Shown: piece by piece, positions 18,397 through 27,916 of the stretch
Position numbering within the stretch: position 1 is the stretch's first letter
Layout of the letters: each line of letters opens with the position of its first letter
From: Klebsiella pneumoniae
GTDB lineage: Bacteria; Pseudomonadota; Gammaproteobacteria; Enterobacterales; Enterobacteriaceae
NCBI RefSeq assembly: GCF_000742135.1
Contig: NZ_KN046818.1
Coordinates: forward strand, 2,028,600 to 2,092,599
Direction: 5' to 3'
DNA: 64,000 nucleotides
Notes under the pieces: generated by a model
Databases searched by the model: none
The model's input: only the letters and a program-made list of their open reading frames with translations
Told to the model about the DNA's origin: nothing
Translations under genes and position numbers: made by a program

Positions 18397-19431
18397 ATGT
18401 CGACGCAGATGATGAAGGCTGTTCAACAGCACGCCTTTGGCGGGCCGGAAGTCCTGAGCTATGAGGATGCGCCCATGCCGGTCCTGCAGGCCGGTGAAGT
18501 ACTGGTACAGGTGCACGCGGTGGGCGTGAACCCGCCGGACAGCTATCTGCGCGATGGCTATCAACAGCTGCCCCCGGAGTGGCGGCCCGAGGTCCGCTTT
18601 CCCTTGATCCTCGGGACCGATCTCTCCGGGGTGGTGGTGGCGCGGGCGGATGACGTCCGGGAGGTGGCGGTCGGCGACGAAGTGTATGCTATGGCGCGTT
18701 TTCCCGAAGGGGCGGCAGGGGGCAGCCGCGCTTACGCCGAGTACGTTAGCGTGCCGGTCAGCGACCTGGCCCGCAAACCCCTAACCCTGAGCCATCAGCA
18801 GGCTGCCGCGGTGCCGATGTCGCTCCTGACCGCCTGGCAGTTCATGATCGATCCCGGGCATGAGGTGGCGAATCCGCTGCAGCCGGGGCCGCATCGGCCG
18901 GTGCCGCTGGCGGGTAAACGCGTCCTGGTCAACGGCGCGGCAGGGGGAGTCGGTCATTTCGCCGTGCAGCTGGCAAAGTGGCAGGGCGCCGAGGTGATTG
19001 CCGTCGCCGCGGGCCGCCATGAAGCCTTTTTACGTCAGCTCGGCGCCGATAGCGTTATCGACTATACAACCACTGCAGTGGAGGAGACGGTGCGTGACCT
19101 GGATCTGGTCATTGATGCGCCGGGCGGGCCGACCAGCGGCCGTTTTTTGCGTACCCTGCGACCCGGCGGCGCGCTGTACCCGATCTTTCCGCTCGGCTTT
19201 GCCGGGGCGGAAGAGGCGCGACAGCGCGGAGTGACGGTCTCCACCACCCAGGTACGCTCCAGCGGCGCGCAGCTCGCCCGGCTTGCCGACCTGCTGGACG
19301 CCGGGGTCATCCGGGTTGCAATTGACAGCGTTTTCCCCCTTGCGCAGGCGCAGATGGCGCATGAGCGAGCAGCGCAGGGGCATCTTGAGGGCAAAATCGT
19401 GCTGTCGGTGATGGACTCGTCAGCCGGGTAA
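18397..19431 (+). CDS. NADP-dependent quinone-oxidoreductase-like MDR protein
   Basis: The product is 344 residues with an N-terminal GroES-like fold (PEVLSYEDAPMPVLQAGEVLVQVHAVGVNPPD) and a Rossmann domain with NGAAGGVGHFAVQLAKWQG near residue 175. Ligands for catalytic and structural zinc are not evident, which points to the quinone oxidoreductase branch. The ATG at 18397 follows GAGGAG. The gene is divergent from a TetR regulator with two operators between. It probably reduces quinones or unsaturated carbonyls using NADPH; the substrate is unknown. Confidence 0.82.
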   Translation: MSTQMMKAVQQHAFGGPEVLSYEDAPMPVLQAGEVLVQVHAVGVNPPDSYLRDGYQQLPPEWRPEVRFPLILGTDLSGVVVARADDVREVAVGDEVYAMARFPEGAAGGSRAYAEYVSVPVSDLARKPLTLSHQQAAAVPMSLLTAWQFMIDPGHEVANPLQPGPHRPVPLAGKRVLVNGAAGGVGHFAVQLAKWQGAEVIAVAAGRHEAFLRQLGADSVIDYTTTAVEETVRDLDLVIDAPGGPTSGRFLRTLRPGGALYPIFPLGFAGAEEARQRGVTVSTTQVRSSGAQLARLADLLDAGVIRVAIDSVFPLAQAQMAHERAAQGHLEGKIVLSVMDSSAG

Positions 19432-19475
19432 TCCCCGACGGCCAGGGTTGCGTTTTTGCTTCTCCCTGCGGCGGA

Positions 19476-20651
19476 CTAAAACAGCGCCAGCCGGGCAAGA
19501 CGGTCCAGCGCGTTGCTCAGCGCCTCGTCCCCTGCGGTCAGGCTGATGCGAATAAATCCTTCTCCCCCTGCGCCAAAACCAGTGCCCGGCGCCACCAGAA
19601 TATGCGCTTCCTGCAGCAGCAGGCGGGCAAACTCCTGCGAACGGTAGCCGGGCGGCACGCCGAGCCAGAGGAAGAAAGTGCCTTGTGCGTCACGCGCCGG
19701 CCAGCGCAGCGCAGCCAGTCGACGCAGAACCCACTCCCGACGTTGATGATAGACCGCCGTTAGCTGCGCAATCCGTTCGGCCGGCAGGTTGAGCGCGGCG
19801 ATCGCCGCATCCTGAATCGCGCCAAACACCGTACTGTAGCTATGGGTGTGCAGCTTTTTAAACGCCCGGATAATCGAGGCGTTGCCGACCGCGAAGCCGA
19901 AGCGCCAGCCGGCCATATTAAAGGTCTTGGAAAAAGTATAGGTTTCCACTCCCCATGCTTTGGCGTCGGGCTGGGAGAAGAGGCTCAGCGGCGCATCGCT
20001 GGCCGCGCTGCCGATGGCCGCATAGGCAAAATCATGGAGGATCGGCACCTGGTGACGACGAGCAAACTGCAGCGCGCTGGCGAACAGCGCCGGCGTGGCG
20101 AGGGCGCCGGTTGGATTATGCGGATAGTTAAGCACCACCAGCCCGGCCTTGTCAGCGACTTCCCGGGGAAGATCGTTAAAATCCGGCAGGAAATGGTTCT
20201 CCGCCCTGAGCGGCAGGCCATAAAACGCCGCCTGGGACTGCAGCGCCGCCGAGCGGTAAATCGGATAGCAGGGATCGGTGGAGATGAGGTATTGCCCGGG
20301 GCTGAGCAGCGCCCGCGGGATGCCGCCTATACCGATATGCGACCCCTGAAACACGGCGACTTCGCTGTGCGGATCGAGTTCCACATCATACTGCCGGCGA
20401 TAGAACCGGGCGATCGCCTCGCGGACCTGTGGTTTGCCCCAGAACGACGGGTAGCCATGGTTTTCACGACGATGAATAGCGCTCTGCAGCGAGTCGATCA
20501 CTTCCGGCGGGGTGGGTTGATCCGGACTGCCGCTGGAAAGATCGATCAGCGGCAGCGCTTCGGTGTTGACCTCCGCGGCCAGTTTTTCCAGCAGGCTGAA
20601 CAGATTCTCTTCCAGGGCGTCCACCAGCGGCGAAGCAGTAAAATCAGGCAT
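19476..20651 (-). CDS. PLP-dependent aminotransferase, class I/II
   Basis: The product is 391 residues of fold-type I. The PLP lysine lies in TFSKTFNMAGWRFGFAVG; other landmarks are NYPHNPTGAL and the C-terminal GEGFIRISL arginine. The profile fits the branch containing LL-diaminopimelate- and methionine-type aminotransferases, but substrate is not fixed by sequence. It is divergent from a methionine-type ABC importer (start at 20872), suggesting that an imported amino acid is transaminated. The ATG at 20651 is preceded by a GGGAA element. Confidence 0.83.
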   Translation of the reverse strand: MPDFTASPLVDALEENLFSLLEKLAAEVNTEALPLIDLSSGSPDQPTPPEVIDSLQSAIHRRENHGYPSFWGKPQVREAIARFYRRQYDVELDPHSEVAVFQGSHIGIGGIPRALLSPGQYLISTDPCYPIYRSAALQSQAAFYGLPLRAENHFLPDFNDLPREVADKAGLVVLNYPHNPTGALATPALFASALQFARRHQVPILHDFAYAAIGSAASDAPLSLFSQPDAKAWGVETYTFSKTFNMAGWRFGFAVGNASIIRAFKKLHTHSYSTVFGAIQDAAIAALNLPAERIAQLTAVYHQRREWVLRRLAALRWPARDAQGTFFLWLGVPPGYRSQEFARLLLQEAHILVAPGTGFGAGGEGFIRISLTAGDEALSNALDRLARLALF

Positions 20652-20871
20652 AACATTCCCGGTTTAAATCACGAATAATTAACCATCTTTAAGGGATTTA
20701 TAGCGGCTGGCTAAATAACAATATACGCAAAAGATTCTTGTTTTTAAGATATGTCGGTATAGCAAAAGTTAATGAGGAATTAGCAAAAGGAAATTCGGCG
20801 TTCTGGCTTACAACCCACAATCGGCTGTGATTTAATCGTTCAATATCGCCAACCCTCCAGGAAAATACCTT

Positions 20872-21678
20872 ATGAACAAGTCAGTTGCGCGCGGGATCGC
20901 TCTCGCCCTGTTGTCGGCCACCTCTTTTTATGCCGCCGCCGACGCTCATCTTATCCGCGTCGGCTTTAACCCCGGGCCGTATAAAGAACAATTTGAGAAA
21001 GGCGTCGCGCCCTATTTATTGAGTAAAGGGTATAAAATCGAATATAAGGATTTCAGCGACGGTATTCAGGTGAATGACGCGGTAGCCCGCGGCGATATCG
21101 AAGCGAATATTATGCAGCATCCGGTATATCTGAAAGCAATTAATGAGCGGCTGGGGATCGATAACGTGGGCATTGTGCAGGTCCCCACGCCGCCGATGGG
21201 GCTGTATGGTGGGAAACTGACCACCCTGGGGACCCCGGCGGCGGGCACCGTCGTGTCGGTACCAAACCAGCCGTCAAATGAATATCGCGCGGTACTGGTG
21301 CTGGAGAGCCTTGGCTGGGTGAAAATTAAACCAGACAGCGATCCGGCCACTTTTTCGCAGCGTAACATCGTAGATAATCCTTACAAAATTGTCCTAAAAG
21401 AGATGGATAATGCCCAGCAGGTTCGCGCTCTGCCGGACGTCGACTATGGCCTGATTCAGGGCAATTTTGCCGTTTCCAGCGGTATGTCCCTGACCTCGGC
21501 CTTAAAGCTGGAAGCAGCCACCAGCCATTTTATTAATGTCGTGACCGTCGCCGGTAAAAATCAGAAGGCGCAGTTTGCCAAAGATATTATCGATGGCTAC
21601 CACTCGGCCGAGTTCAAAAAATATATTCTCAGCCATCCGCAGTATGATGGTTACCTGCTGCCTGACTATTTAAAATGA
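20872..21678 (+). CDS. MetQ/NlpA-family substrate-binding protein
   Basis: The product is 268 residues with a cleavable signal peptide (cleavage near AADA, residue 25) and the NlpA/MetQ fold (IRVGFNPGPYKEQFEKGVAPYL). Unlike typical MetQ it has no lipobox cysteine, so it should be free in the periplasm. It opens a three-gene operon, its stop overlapping the next start (ATGA). Family members bind methionine or related amino acids; ligand here is not established. The upstream 220 bases separate it from a divergent aminotransferase and no MetJ-box array is evident there. Confidence 0.85.
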   Translation: MNKSVARGIALALLSATSFYAAADAHLIRVGFNPGPYKEQFEKGVAPYLLSKGYKIEYKDFSDGIQVNDAVARGDIEANIMQHPVYLKAINERLGIDNVGIVQVPTPPMGLYGGKLTTLGTPAAGTVVSVPNQPSNEYRAVLVLESLGWVKIKPDSDPATFSQRNIVDNPYKIVLKEMDNAQQVRALPDVDYGLIQGNFAVSSGMSLTSALKLEAATSHFINVVTVAGKNQKAQFAKDIIDGYHSAEFKKYILSHPQYDGYLLPDYLK

Positions 21679-22700
21679 ATAACGCGATGATAGAATTTCG
21701 CCACGTCAGTAAAAGCTTTTCTAGGAAAGGACATCCGATTCTGGCCTTGCAGGATATTAATCTCAGCATTGAGCGAGGCGATATTTTTGGCATTATTGGC
21801 TACAGCGGGGCAGGAAAAAGCACCTTATTACGGCTGATTAATCGTCTGGAAACGCCTGGCGAGGGCGAGGTACTGTTAAACGGCGAGCCGCTACAGGCCT
21901 GCAGCGGCCAGCGCCTGCAGGCGATCAAAAAAGATATCGGCATGATCTTTCAGAATTTTAATCTGCTGAATTCGAAAACCGTTTTCCATAACATCGCCAT
22001 CCCGCTGATTTTACAGGGGCGCGACAAGGCCTTTATCCAGGCGCGGGTGGCGGAACTGCTGGCATTCGTCGATCTGAGCGACAAAATCCACAGCTACCCT
22101 AATGAGCTGTCGGGCGGACAAAAGCAGCGGGTCGGTATTGCCCGGGCGCTGGCCACCAACCCGTCGGTCCTTCTGTGCGATGAAGCCACCTCGGCGCTCG
22201 ACCCCCACACTACGGTGCAGATCTTACTGCTTTTGCAGGAGATTAATCGTCGGTATGGCATCACCATCGTACTGATCACCCATGAGATGTCGGTGATCCA
22301 GAAAATCTGTCATAAGATGGCGGTGATGCAGGCGGGCCGTATCGTTGAACAGGGGGCGGTTTTTGATCTCTTTGCTCAGCCGCAGCATCCGGTCACTGCC
22401 AGTTTCGTGCAGTCGGTGGTGCACGACCGTCTGCCGCAGCGGGTGGCGTCGTTCCTGCAGCGCGATAACGGCGCCCGGGCTTTACGCCTCGAATTTGTCG
22501 GCGCGACGGCGCAGCAGCCGATTATTAACCACCTGATCCGCGAGTATGCTGTCGAGGTGAATATCCTGTTTGCCAGCATGTCTGAAGTTCAGGGCCGGAT
22601 TCTGGGATTTATGATTGTGCAGCTCCTCGGCGAGCCTGACGAAACCGAACGCGCCATCACCCATCTGGTCGATGCAGGAGTGAAAATCACCCATGTTTGA
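21675..22700 (+). CDS. Methionine-type ABC importer, ATP-binding protein
   Basis: The product is 341 residues, MetN-like. It shows Walker A GYSGAGKST near residue 40, signature LSGGQKQRVGIARAL, Walker B VLLCDEATSALDP, and a C-terminal NIL regulatory domain (about 265-341). In MetN the NIL domain senses intracellular methionine and inhibits transport, so similar feedback is likely. It overlaps the binding-protein gene by 4 bases and the permease gene by 8. Not the canonical metNIQ copy, judging by the non-lipoprotein partner and context. Confidence 0.88.
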   Translation: MNNAMIEFRHVSKSFSRKGHPILALQDINLSIERGDIFGIIGYSGAGKSTLLRLINRLETPGEGEVLLNGEPLQACSGQRLQAIKKDIGMIFQNFNLLNSKTVFHNIAIPLILQGRDKAFIQARVAELLAFVDLSDKIHSYPNELSGGQKQRVGIARALATNPSVLLCDEATSALDPHTTVQILLLLQEINRRYGITIVLITHEMSVIQKICHKMAVMQAGRIVEQGAVFDLFAQPQHPVTASFVQSVVHDRLPQRVASFLQRDNGARALRLEFVGATAQQPIINHLIREYAVEVNILFASMSEVQGRILGFMIVQLLGEPDETERAITHLVDAGVKITHV

Positions 22701-23361
22701 TCTTATTGATACCGCCATCACCGGGGATCAGTTTCTGCTGGCGCTGCATGACACCCTGATTATGGTCGCCGTCTCGCTGGGCTTTGGCGCGCTGATCGGC
22801 GTCCCGCTGGGGATTGTGCTGGTGGTTTGCCGTCCCGGCGGCATCGTGGCCAACCCGGTGGTGCATCAGGCGCTGAATCCGCTGATTAACGTGCTGCGTT
22901 CACTGCCGTTTATCATTTTGCTGATTGTGATCCTGCCCTTTACCAGACTGCTGGTGGGCACCACTATCGGCACCGCGGGAGCCATCGTGCCGCTGATCGT
23001 CTTTGTCGCCCCCTATATTGCCCGACTAGTGGAGAGCTCGTTGCTGGAGGTGGATGAGGGGATCCTCGAGGCCGCGGACGCCATGGGCGCAACCCCGCTG
23101 CAGACTGTCTGGCACTTTATGCTGCCGGAGGCGGCGGCATCGCTGATTCTGGCCCTCACCACGGCGACCATCGGTCTGCTCGGCGCCACCGCCATGGCGG
23201 GTACAGTGGGCGGCGGGGGAATCGGGGATCTGGCTATTACCTATGGCTATCAGCGCTTCGACGCCTTTGCCACCCTCACCACCGCCCTGGTGCTGATTGT
23301 TATTGTCCAGCTTATTCAGACGCTGGGGACCCGCCTGGCTCGCCGGCTGCGTCGCGATTAA
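22693..23361 (+). CDS. Methionine-type ABC importer, permease
   Basis: The product is 222 residues with about five membrane helices, the usual size of MetI. The coupling EAA loop is visible as EAADAMGATPLQTVWHFMLPEA around residue 125. It closes the operon with the binding protein and ATPase and converges with a tyrB-like gene. It should form the homodimeric channel. Substrate inferred only from family. Confidence 0.88.
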   Translation: MFDLIDTAITGDQFLLALHDTLIMVAVSLGFGALIGVPLGIVLVVCRPGGIVANPVVHQALNPLINVLRSLPFIILLIVILPFTRLLVGTTIGTAGAIVPLIVFVAPYIARLVESSLLEVDEGILEAADAMGATPLQTVWHFMLPEAAASLILALTTATIGLLGATAMAGTVGGGGIGDLAITYGYQRFDAFATLTTALVLIVIVQLIQTLGTRLARRLRRD

Positions 23362-23389
23362 TCGCTCTACCGCGCCGGGGTTGACCCGG

Positions 23390-24568
23390 CTAGCGTGCGC
23401 AGACCGCGGCGAAGGCGCTGGCTACCCGCGCAATATTGCCGTGGTTGAGCCCGGCCACGCAGACCCGACCGCTGGCGATCAGATAGATGCCATGCTCTTG
23501 ACGCAGAACGTCTACCTGATCGGCGCTAAAGCCGGTGTAACTGAACATGCCGCGCTGGGTCAGCAGATAGGAAAAATCCCCCGCCGGCAGGGCTGCCTGC
23601 AGGGCCTTCACCAGCGCGACGCGCATGGCCTCCACTTCTTCCTGCCACAGGGCATTCAGCTCGGGATCGTTGAGCACCTGCGACACCACCTGGGCGCCAA
23701 ACCCCGGCGGGCTGGAGTAGTTGCGCCGCACGGTGGCTTTCAGCTGGCCCAGCACGCGCCCGGCGATATCGGCATTGTCACAGACCACTGACAGGCCGCC
23801 AACCCGCTCGCCATACAGCGAAAATATCTTGGAAAACGAGTTGCTGACCAGCGCCGTCAGCCCGGCGCTGGCGATGGCGCGAATGGCATAGGCATCCTCG
23901 TCCAGTCCGCGGCCGAAGCCCTGGTAGGCGATATCAAGGAATGGGATCAGCTCCCTGCCGATCAGCACCTCAATCACGCGATCCCACTGCTCGCGGGTGA
24001 GATCGGCCCCCGTCGGGTTATGGCAGCAAGGGTGAAGCAGCACAATGCTGCGCGGCGGCAGCTGCTGGAGGGCGGCGAGCATAGCGGGGAAATTCACCCC
24101 GCGGGTGGCGCTGTCGAACCAGGGATAGGTATGTACCTCAAAGCCGGCGCCGGCAAAGATGGCAACGTGGTTCTCCCAGGTTGGATCGCTGACCCAGACC
24201 GCGGAGTCGGGGAAGTAGCGCTTGAGGAAATCAGCGCCCACCTTTAGCGCGCCGGAGCCCCCCAGTGTCTGGATGGTGGCGATGCGTCCGGCACGCAACG
24301 CCGGATGATTGTCGCCAAACTGCAGGGTCTGGACCGCGCGGCGATAGGGCGCCAGCCCCTCCATCGGCAGATAAAGGCTGGCCTTTTGCTGCTGACTCTG
24401 CAGCCGGTCAGCGGCCTGACGGACCGCCTCCAGCTGGGGAATAATGGCCTGCTCGTTATAGTACAGCCCGATGCTGAGGTTAACTTTGTCTGCCCGGGGA
24501 TCCTGTTGAAAGGCTTCCATCAGCGACAGGATAGGATCGCCCGCATAGGCGTCAACGTTCTGAAACAC
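23390..24568 (-). CDS. Aromatic amino acid aminotransferase (TyrB/AspC family)
   Basis: The product is 392 residues. The GTG at 24568 gives [20 protein letters not shown], matching the canonical start of TyrB and AspC, and follows CAGGAG; a longer frame from 24607 would add 13 unrelated residues. The PLP lysine is in [17 protein letters not shown]. The gene lies 38 bases downstream of a YitT gene on the same strand and probably shares its transcript. The family transaminates tyrosine, phenylalanine, aspartate or leucine; chromosomal tyrB lies elsewhere in Klebsiella, so this is likely a paralogue. Confidence 0.85.
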   Translation of the reverse strand: MFQNVDAYAGDPILSLMEAFQQDPRADKVNLSIGLYYNEQAIIPQLEAVRQAADRLQSQQQKASLYLPMEGLAPYRRAVQTLQFGDNHPALRAGRIATIQTLGGSGALKVGADFLKRYFPDSAVWVSDPTWENHVAIFAGAGFEVHTYPWFDSATRGVNFPAMLAALQQLPPRSIVLLHPCCHNPTGADLTREQWDRVIEVLIGRELIPFLDIAYQGFGRGLDEDAYAIRAIASAGLTALVSNSFSKIFSLYGERVGGLSVVCDNADIAGRVLGQLKATVRRNYSSPPGFGAQVVSQVLNDPELNALWQEEVEAMRVALVKALQAALPAGDFSYLLTQRGMFSYTGFSADQVDVLRQEHGIYLIASGRVCVAGLNHGNIARVASAFAAVCAR

Positions 24569-24606
24569 AGTGGTTACTCCTGAAATGACCGTCAAAGGTG
24601 AAGCCA

Positions 24607-25221
24607 TTACACCGCGTAGCGTCCGGGACGGTGGTTCATGGCGATAATCGAATTCAAAATCACGGCGCCGAGGACAGAGACCAGCAGCATCGGCAGGCTA
24701 ACCACCCACAGCGAGGCGGTGACGATGCAGGCGTCCACTACCATCTGGAATTTACCGGCGCGGATGCCGCTTTTATCCTGCAGATAGAGGGCCAGAATAT
24801 TGACGCCGCCGAGACTCGCTTTATGGCGGAACAGCACAACAAAGCCGATGCCGACCATGATGTTGCCGAAGAGGGTGGCGTAATAGGGGTTCAGGCGATC
24901 GACATGGATAAAGTAGCCGTGCAGGTCGGAGAACAGCGACACCAGTCCGACCGCGCAGAAGGTTTTCAGCGTGAAGGCGGCGCCCATCCGCCGGACGGAG
25001 AGCCAGTAGAAGGGCAGATTAATGGCGAAGAAAACTACGCCAAACGGCAGGTGGGTGGCGTAGTGGATCAGAAAGGCCATGCCCGCCGTCCCGCCGGTCA
25101 GGGCGCCGGCCTGGCGAAAGAGGATAATGCCAAAGGAGATCATCAGCGTGCCGAACAGCAGCGCCAGGGCATCCTCCAGCCAGGTGTGGGTCAGTTTTTC
25201 AGGGGAAAGGACGTTATCCAT
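24607..25221 (-). CDS. YitT-family membrane protein
   Basis: The product is 204 residues with about five membrane helices and glycine-rich motifs [24 protein letters not shown] and [21 protein letters not shown], a repeat typical of the YitT (DUF161) family. Function of the family is not known; a transport role is suspected. It precedes the tyrB-like gene on the same strand, so a shared role in amino acid traffic is possible. Start ATG at 25221. Confidence 0.82.
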   Translation of the reverse strand: MDNVLSPEKLTHTWLEDALALLFGTLMISFGIILFRQAGALTGGTAGMAFLIHYATHLPFGVVFFAINLPFYWLSVRRMGAAFTLKTFCAVGLVSLFSDLHGYFIHVDRLNPYYATLFGNIMVGIGFVVLFRHKASLGGVNILALYLQDKSGIRAGKFQMVVDACIVTASLWVVSLPMLLVSVLGAVILNSIIAMNHRPGRYAV

Positions 25222-25472
25222 AAATAAGCACTATCTTTTCGTTAACAAGGATAAGCTCTGGTTTGCAAAAATCGCACCAGAGGAGCGTGCCCTGGCGAGC
25301 GTTTGCGGAAAAAATAGCCGTGGTTTAGCCTAACCTGTTGTTCTGACAGGAAGAGGAAATTGCACGGGTCGTGCGTTTTATGGTTTCCGAATGCGTGAAT
25401 TGTGCGAATTTGCCGCTTGTCGCGCATTGTCTGGCCTCGCGTCTGCACCAGCGCAGGGCACTGTGCCCCGGT

Positions 25473-25952
25473 TCAGCGCAGCGGGGTCGTGCCCGGCATC
25501 AGCTGGCCGTTCTCTTTAAGGCGGTTGAGCACGACGGCGGTTTTCAGATGGGCCACCCCTTTGTTTTGCGCCAGAATATGGCTGATCAAATGGCTCAGAC
25601 CGGGCAGGTCCGGGACCGTTACCCGCAGCAGATAATCGGCGTCGCCGGTGGTTTTCCAGGCGTCCAGAATGGCGTCCACTTCACTGAGCATCTGATGAAA
25701 GCTCTCCACGCATTGCGGGGTGTGATTCAGCAGACGCACCTCAATCAGGCCAAGCATCTCCTGCCCGGCGGCATCCGGCGCCAGACGCGCATGGTAGCCG
25801 AGGATAAGCTGTGCCTGTTCAAGGGCGATACGGCGGCGCGAACACTGGGAAGCGGACAGGCCGATAAGCTCGCTCAGCTCCTGATTGGTTAAACGGCCAT
25901 TGGCCTGCAGCAGGGTAAGTATTTTCAGATCATAGTCGTCGATGTTGTACAT
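25473..25952 (-). CDS. Lrp/AsnC-family regulator
   Basis: The product is 159 residues from ATG 25952; an in-frame GTG at 25961 adds three residues, and neither start has a clear ribosome-binding site. The N-terminal helix-turn-helix covers about residues 5-60 (LTLLQANGRLTNQELSELIG) and the RAM ligand-binding domain follows (LGLIEVRLLNHT to HLKTAVVLNRLKENG). It lies between yitT-tyrB-like genes on one side and a divergent aromatic amino acid permease on the other. Control of one or both by an amino acid ligand is likely but inferred. Confidence 0.85.
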   Translation of the reverse strand: MYNIDDYDLKILTLLQANGRLTNQELSELIGLSASQCSRRRIALEQAQLILGYHARLAPDAAGQEMLGLIEVRLLNHTPQCVESFHQMLSEVDAILDAWKTTGDADYLLRVTVPDLPGLSHLISHILAQNKGVAHLKTAVVLNRLKENGQLMPGTTPLR

Positions 25953-26286
25953 AGTGGCCACTAGCGGAACGTAAAAGTGGCTACCAGCCTAACAGTTTTT
26001 TGCCTGGCGTGAAGCCTGAGCGGACGGCGGCAAACCGGGTGCACCAAAACGGGTCAGGTTCATGCATTAATCCGCTCTTTTTCTCATGATCTGTGCGTTA
26101 TCTGGCCAGTTTTCGCGTGTGATGCGCCAGGTCGGCGCCGACATGACCAGCTACCGGAACTGATTTGAAAAGAATATTTGAATATATTTCAATTAATTAA
26201 TTATTGTCTGACGCTGCAAGACGCTCCGCTGGCCTGAAAGTTGCTACCGGCGAACGTGACTTTTTACAGACAGGGGCAGGTCAGAG
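25953..26286. promoter_or_regulatory. Divergent intergenic region, regulator to permease
   Basis: These 334 bases hold no supportable gene. An AT-rich stretch at about 26165-26205 (tttgaaaagaatatttgaatatatttcaattaattaa begins there) precedes the permease and is a plausible promoter and Lrp-type binding region. No terminator hairpin or small RNA is apparent. Confidence 0.4.
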
Positions 26287-27666
26287 ATGACAACGCAGCA
26301 AGAGCATCAGTTAAAACGCGGGTTAAAAAACCGCCACATCCAGTTGATCGCCCTCGGGGGGGCGGTCGGCACCGGACTGTTTTTAGGTATCGCGCAAACG
26401 ATCCGTATGGCAGGCCCGTCGGTCCTGCTGGGGTACGCCATTGCCGGGGTTATCGCTTTCTTTATCATGCGTCAGCTTGGCGAAATGGTGGTAGAGGAGC
26501 CGGTGGCGGGGTCGTTCAGCCATTTCGCCAACCGCTACTGGGGGCCCTTCGCCGGGTTTATGTCCGGCTGGAATTACTGGGTGTTGTACGTGCTGGTAAG
26601 CATGGCGGAGCTGACGGCGGTGGGGATCTATATTCAGTACTGGTGGCCGGAGGTACCCACCTGGCTGTCGGCGGCGATCTTCTTCGTGGCGATCAACGCC
26701 ATCAACCTGACGCACGTCAAAGTGTATGGCGAGCTGGAGTTCTGGTTCTCGATTGTCAAAGTGGCTGCCATCATCAGCATGATCGCCTTTGGCTGCTATC
26801 TGTTATTTAGCGGTCACGGCGGCCCGGCGGCGACGGTGGCCAACCTGTGGCAGGACGGGGGATTTTTCCCTAACGGCATCACGGGCTTGGTGATGGCCAT
26901 GGCGGTGATCATGTTCTCCTTCGGCGGGCTTGAGCTGGTGGGGATCACCGCGGCGGAAGCCGACGAACCGCATAAAACCATTCCCAAAGCCACCAACCAG
27001 GTGATCTACCGTATTCTGCTGTTTTACGTGGGGTCGCTGGCGGTCCTGCTGTCACTCTACCCGTGGCGGAACGTCGTGGAAGGGGGAAGCCCCTTTGTGC
27101 TGATCTTTCACGCCATTGACAGCAATATTGTGGCCAACGCCCTCAATCTGGTGGTGCTCACCGCCGCGCTGTCGGTCTACAACAGCTGCGTCTACTGCAA
27201 CAGCCGGATGCTGTTCGGCCTGGCTCAGCAGGGCAACGCCCCGCGTGCGCTGCTGCGGGTGAACCACCGCGGGATCCCATTGACCGCCCTGGCGGTATCC
27301 GCCGTCGCCACGGCGCTTTGCGTGGTGATTAACTATGTGATGCCCGGGAAAGCCTTTGCCCTGCTGATGGCCCTGGTGGTGGCCGCCCTGGTCATCAACT
27401 GGGCGATGATCTGCATCACTCATCTTAAGTTCCGCCGCGCCATGCAGCGGGCGGGGAAGGTAACGGCTTTCCAGAGTTTCGCCTATCCCCTGACAAACTG
27501 GCTGTGTCTGCTGTTTCTCGCCGCGATCCTCGGGGTGATGTATCTGACCCCGGACATCCGCATCTCCGTCTGCCTGATCCCGGTATGGCTGCTGATCCTT
27601 GCTGCAGGCTATCTGCTGCGCAGGAAAAGCGCGCCGGCGCCGGTGGCGGCGCTTGAGGAGCGTTAA
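26287..27666 (+). CDS. AroP/PheP-type aromatic amino acid permease
   Basis: The product is 459 residues, about 12 membrane helices, of the amino acid-polyamine-organocation family. The N-terminal LKRGLKNRHIQLIALGGAVG and IMFSFGGLELVGITAAEAD are shared almost exactly with AroP and PheP. It would import phenylalanine, tyrosine or tryptophan by proton symport. It is divergent from an Lrp-type gene and near the tyrB-like aminotransferase, which suits aromatic amino acid use. It is likely a paralogue of aroP, not aroP itself, because its neighbours differ. Confidence 0.85.
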   Translation: MTTQQEHQLKRGLKNRHIQLIALGGAVGTGLFLGIAQTIRMAGPSVLLGYAIAGVIAFFIMRQLGEMVVEEPVAGSFSHFANRYWGPFAGFMSGWNYWVLYVLVSMAELTAVGIYIQYWWPEVPTWLSAAIFFVAINAINLTHVKVYGELEFWFSIVKVAAIISMIAFGCYLLFSGHGGPAATVANLWQDGGFFPNGITGLVMAMAVIMFSFGGLELVGITAAEADEPHKTIPKATNQVIYRILLFYVGSLAVLLSLYPWRNVVEGGSPFVLIFHAIDSNIVANALNLVVLTAALSVYNSCVYCNSRMLFGLAQQGNAPRALLRVNHRGIPLTALAVSAVATALCVVINYVMPGKAFALLMALVVAALVINWAMICITHLKFRRAMQRAGKVTAFQSFAYPLTNWLCLLFLAAILGVMYLTPDIRISVCLIPVWLLILAAGYLLRRKSAPAPVAALEER

Positions 27667-27673
27667 TCTGCGA

Positions 27674-27695
27674 CGCCCTGCCTGGCGGCAGGGCG
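27674..27695 (+). terminator. Hairpin after the permease
   Basis: A perfect 9-bp stem (CGCCCTGCC and GGCAGGGCG) with a TGGC loop starts 8 bases after the permease stop and is followed by an AT-rich tract without a strong T run. It probably terminates the permease transcript. Confidence 0.6.
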
Positions 27696-27916
27696 ATATT
27701 ATTGCGCTGAAAATATATAGCGCCAATATATAGGATGGTTTATATAATTACGATAAATGATAACTAACAATATCACGCTGAATATAAATTAGAATGTGAG
27801 GAGACCGCGCGCTTTTTATTGATCTTGCGTACCGCTTTGCTACTATCCAGCCGGCATTGAGACTGTATTTAATAATGCCTGGAAATGGAATAGTAAAAAC
27901 CATAATGGAGTAGGGT

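Noticed and set aside
20652..20871. MetJ boxes or SAM riboswitch before the MetQ-like operon
   Set aside because: No AGACGTCT-type repeats and no riboswitch-like paired regions are apparent, so methionine-type control of this promoter is not claimed.
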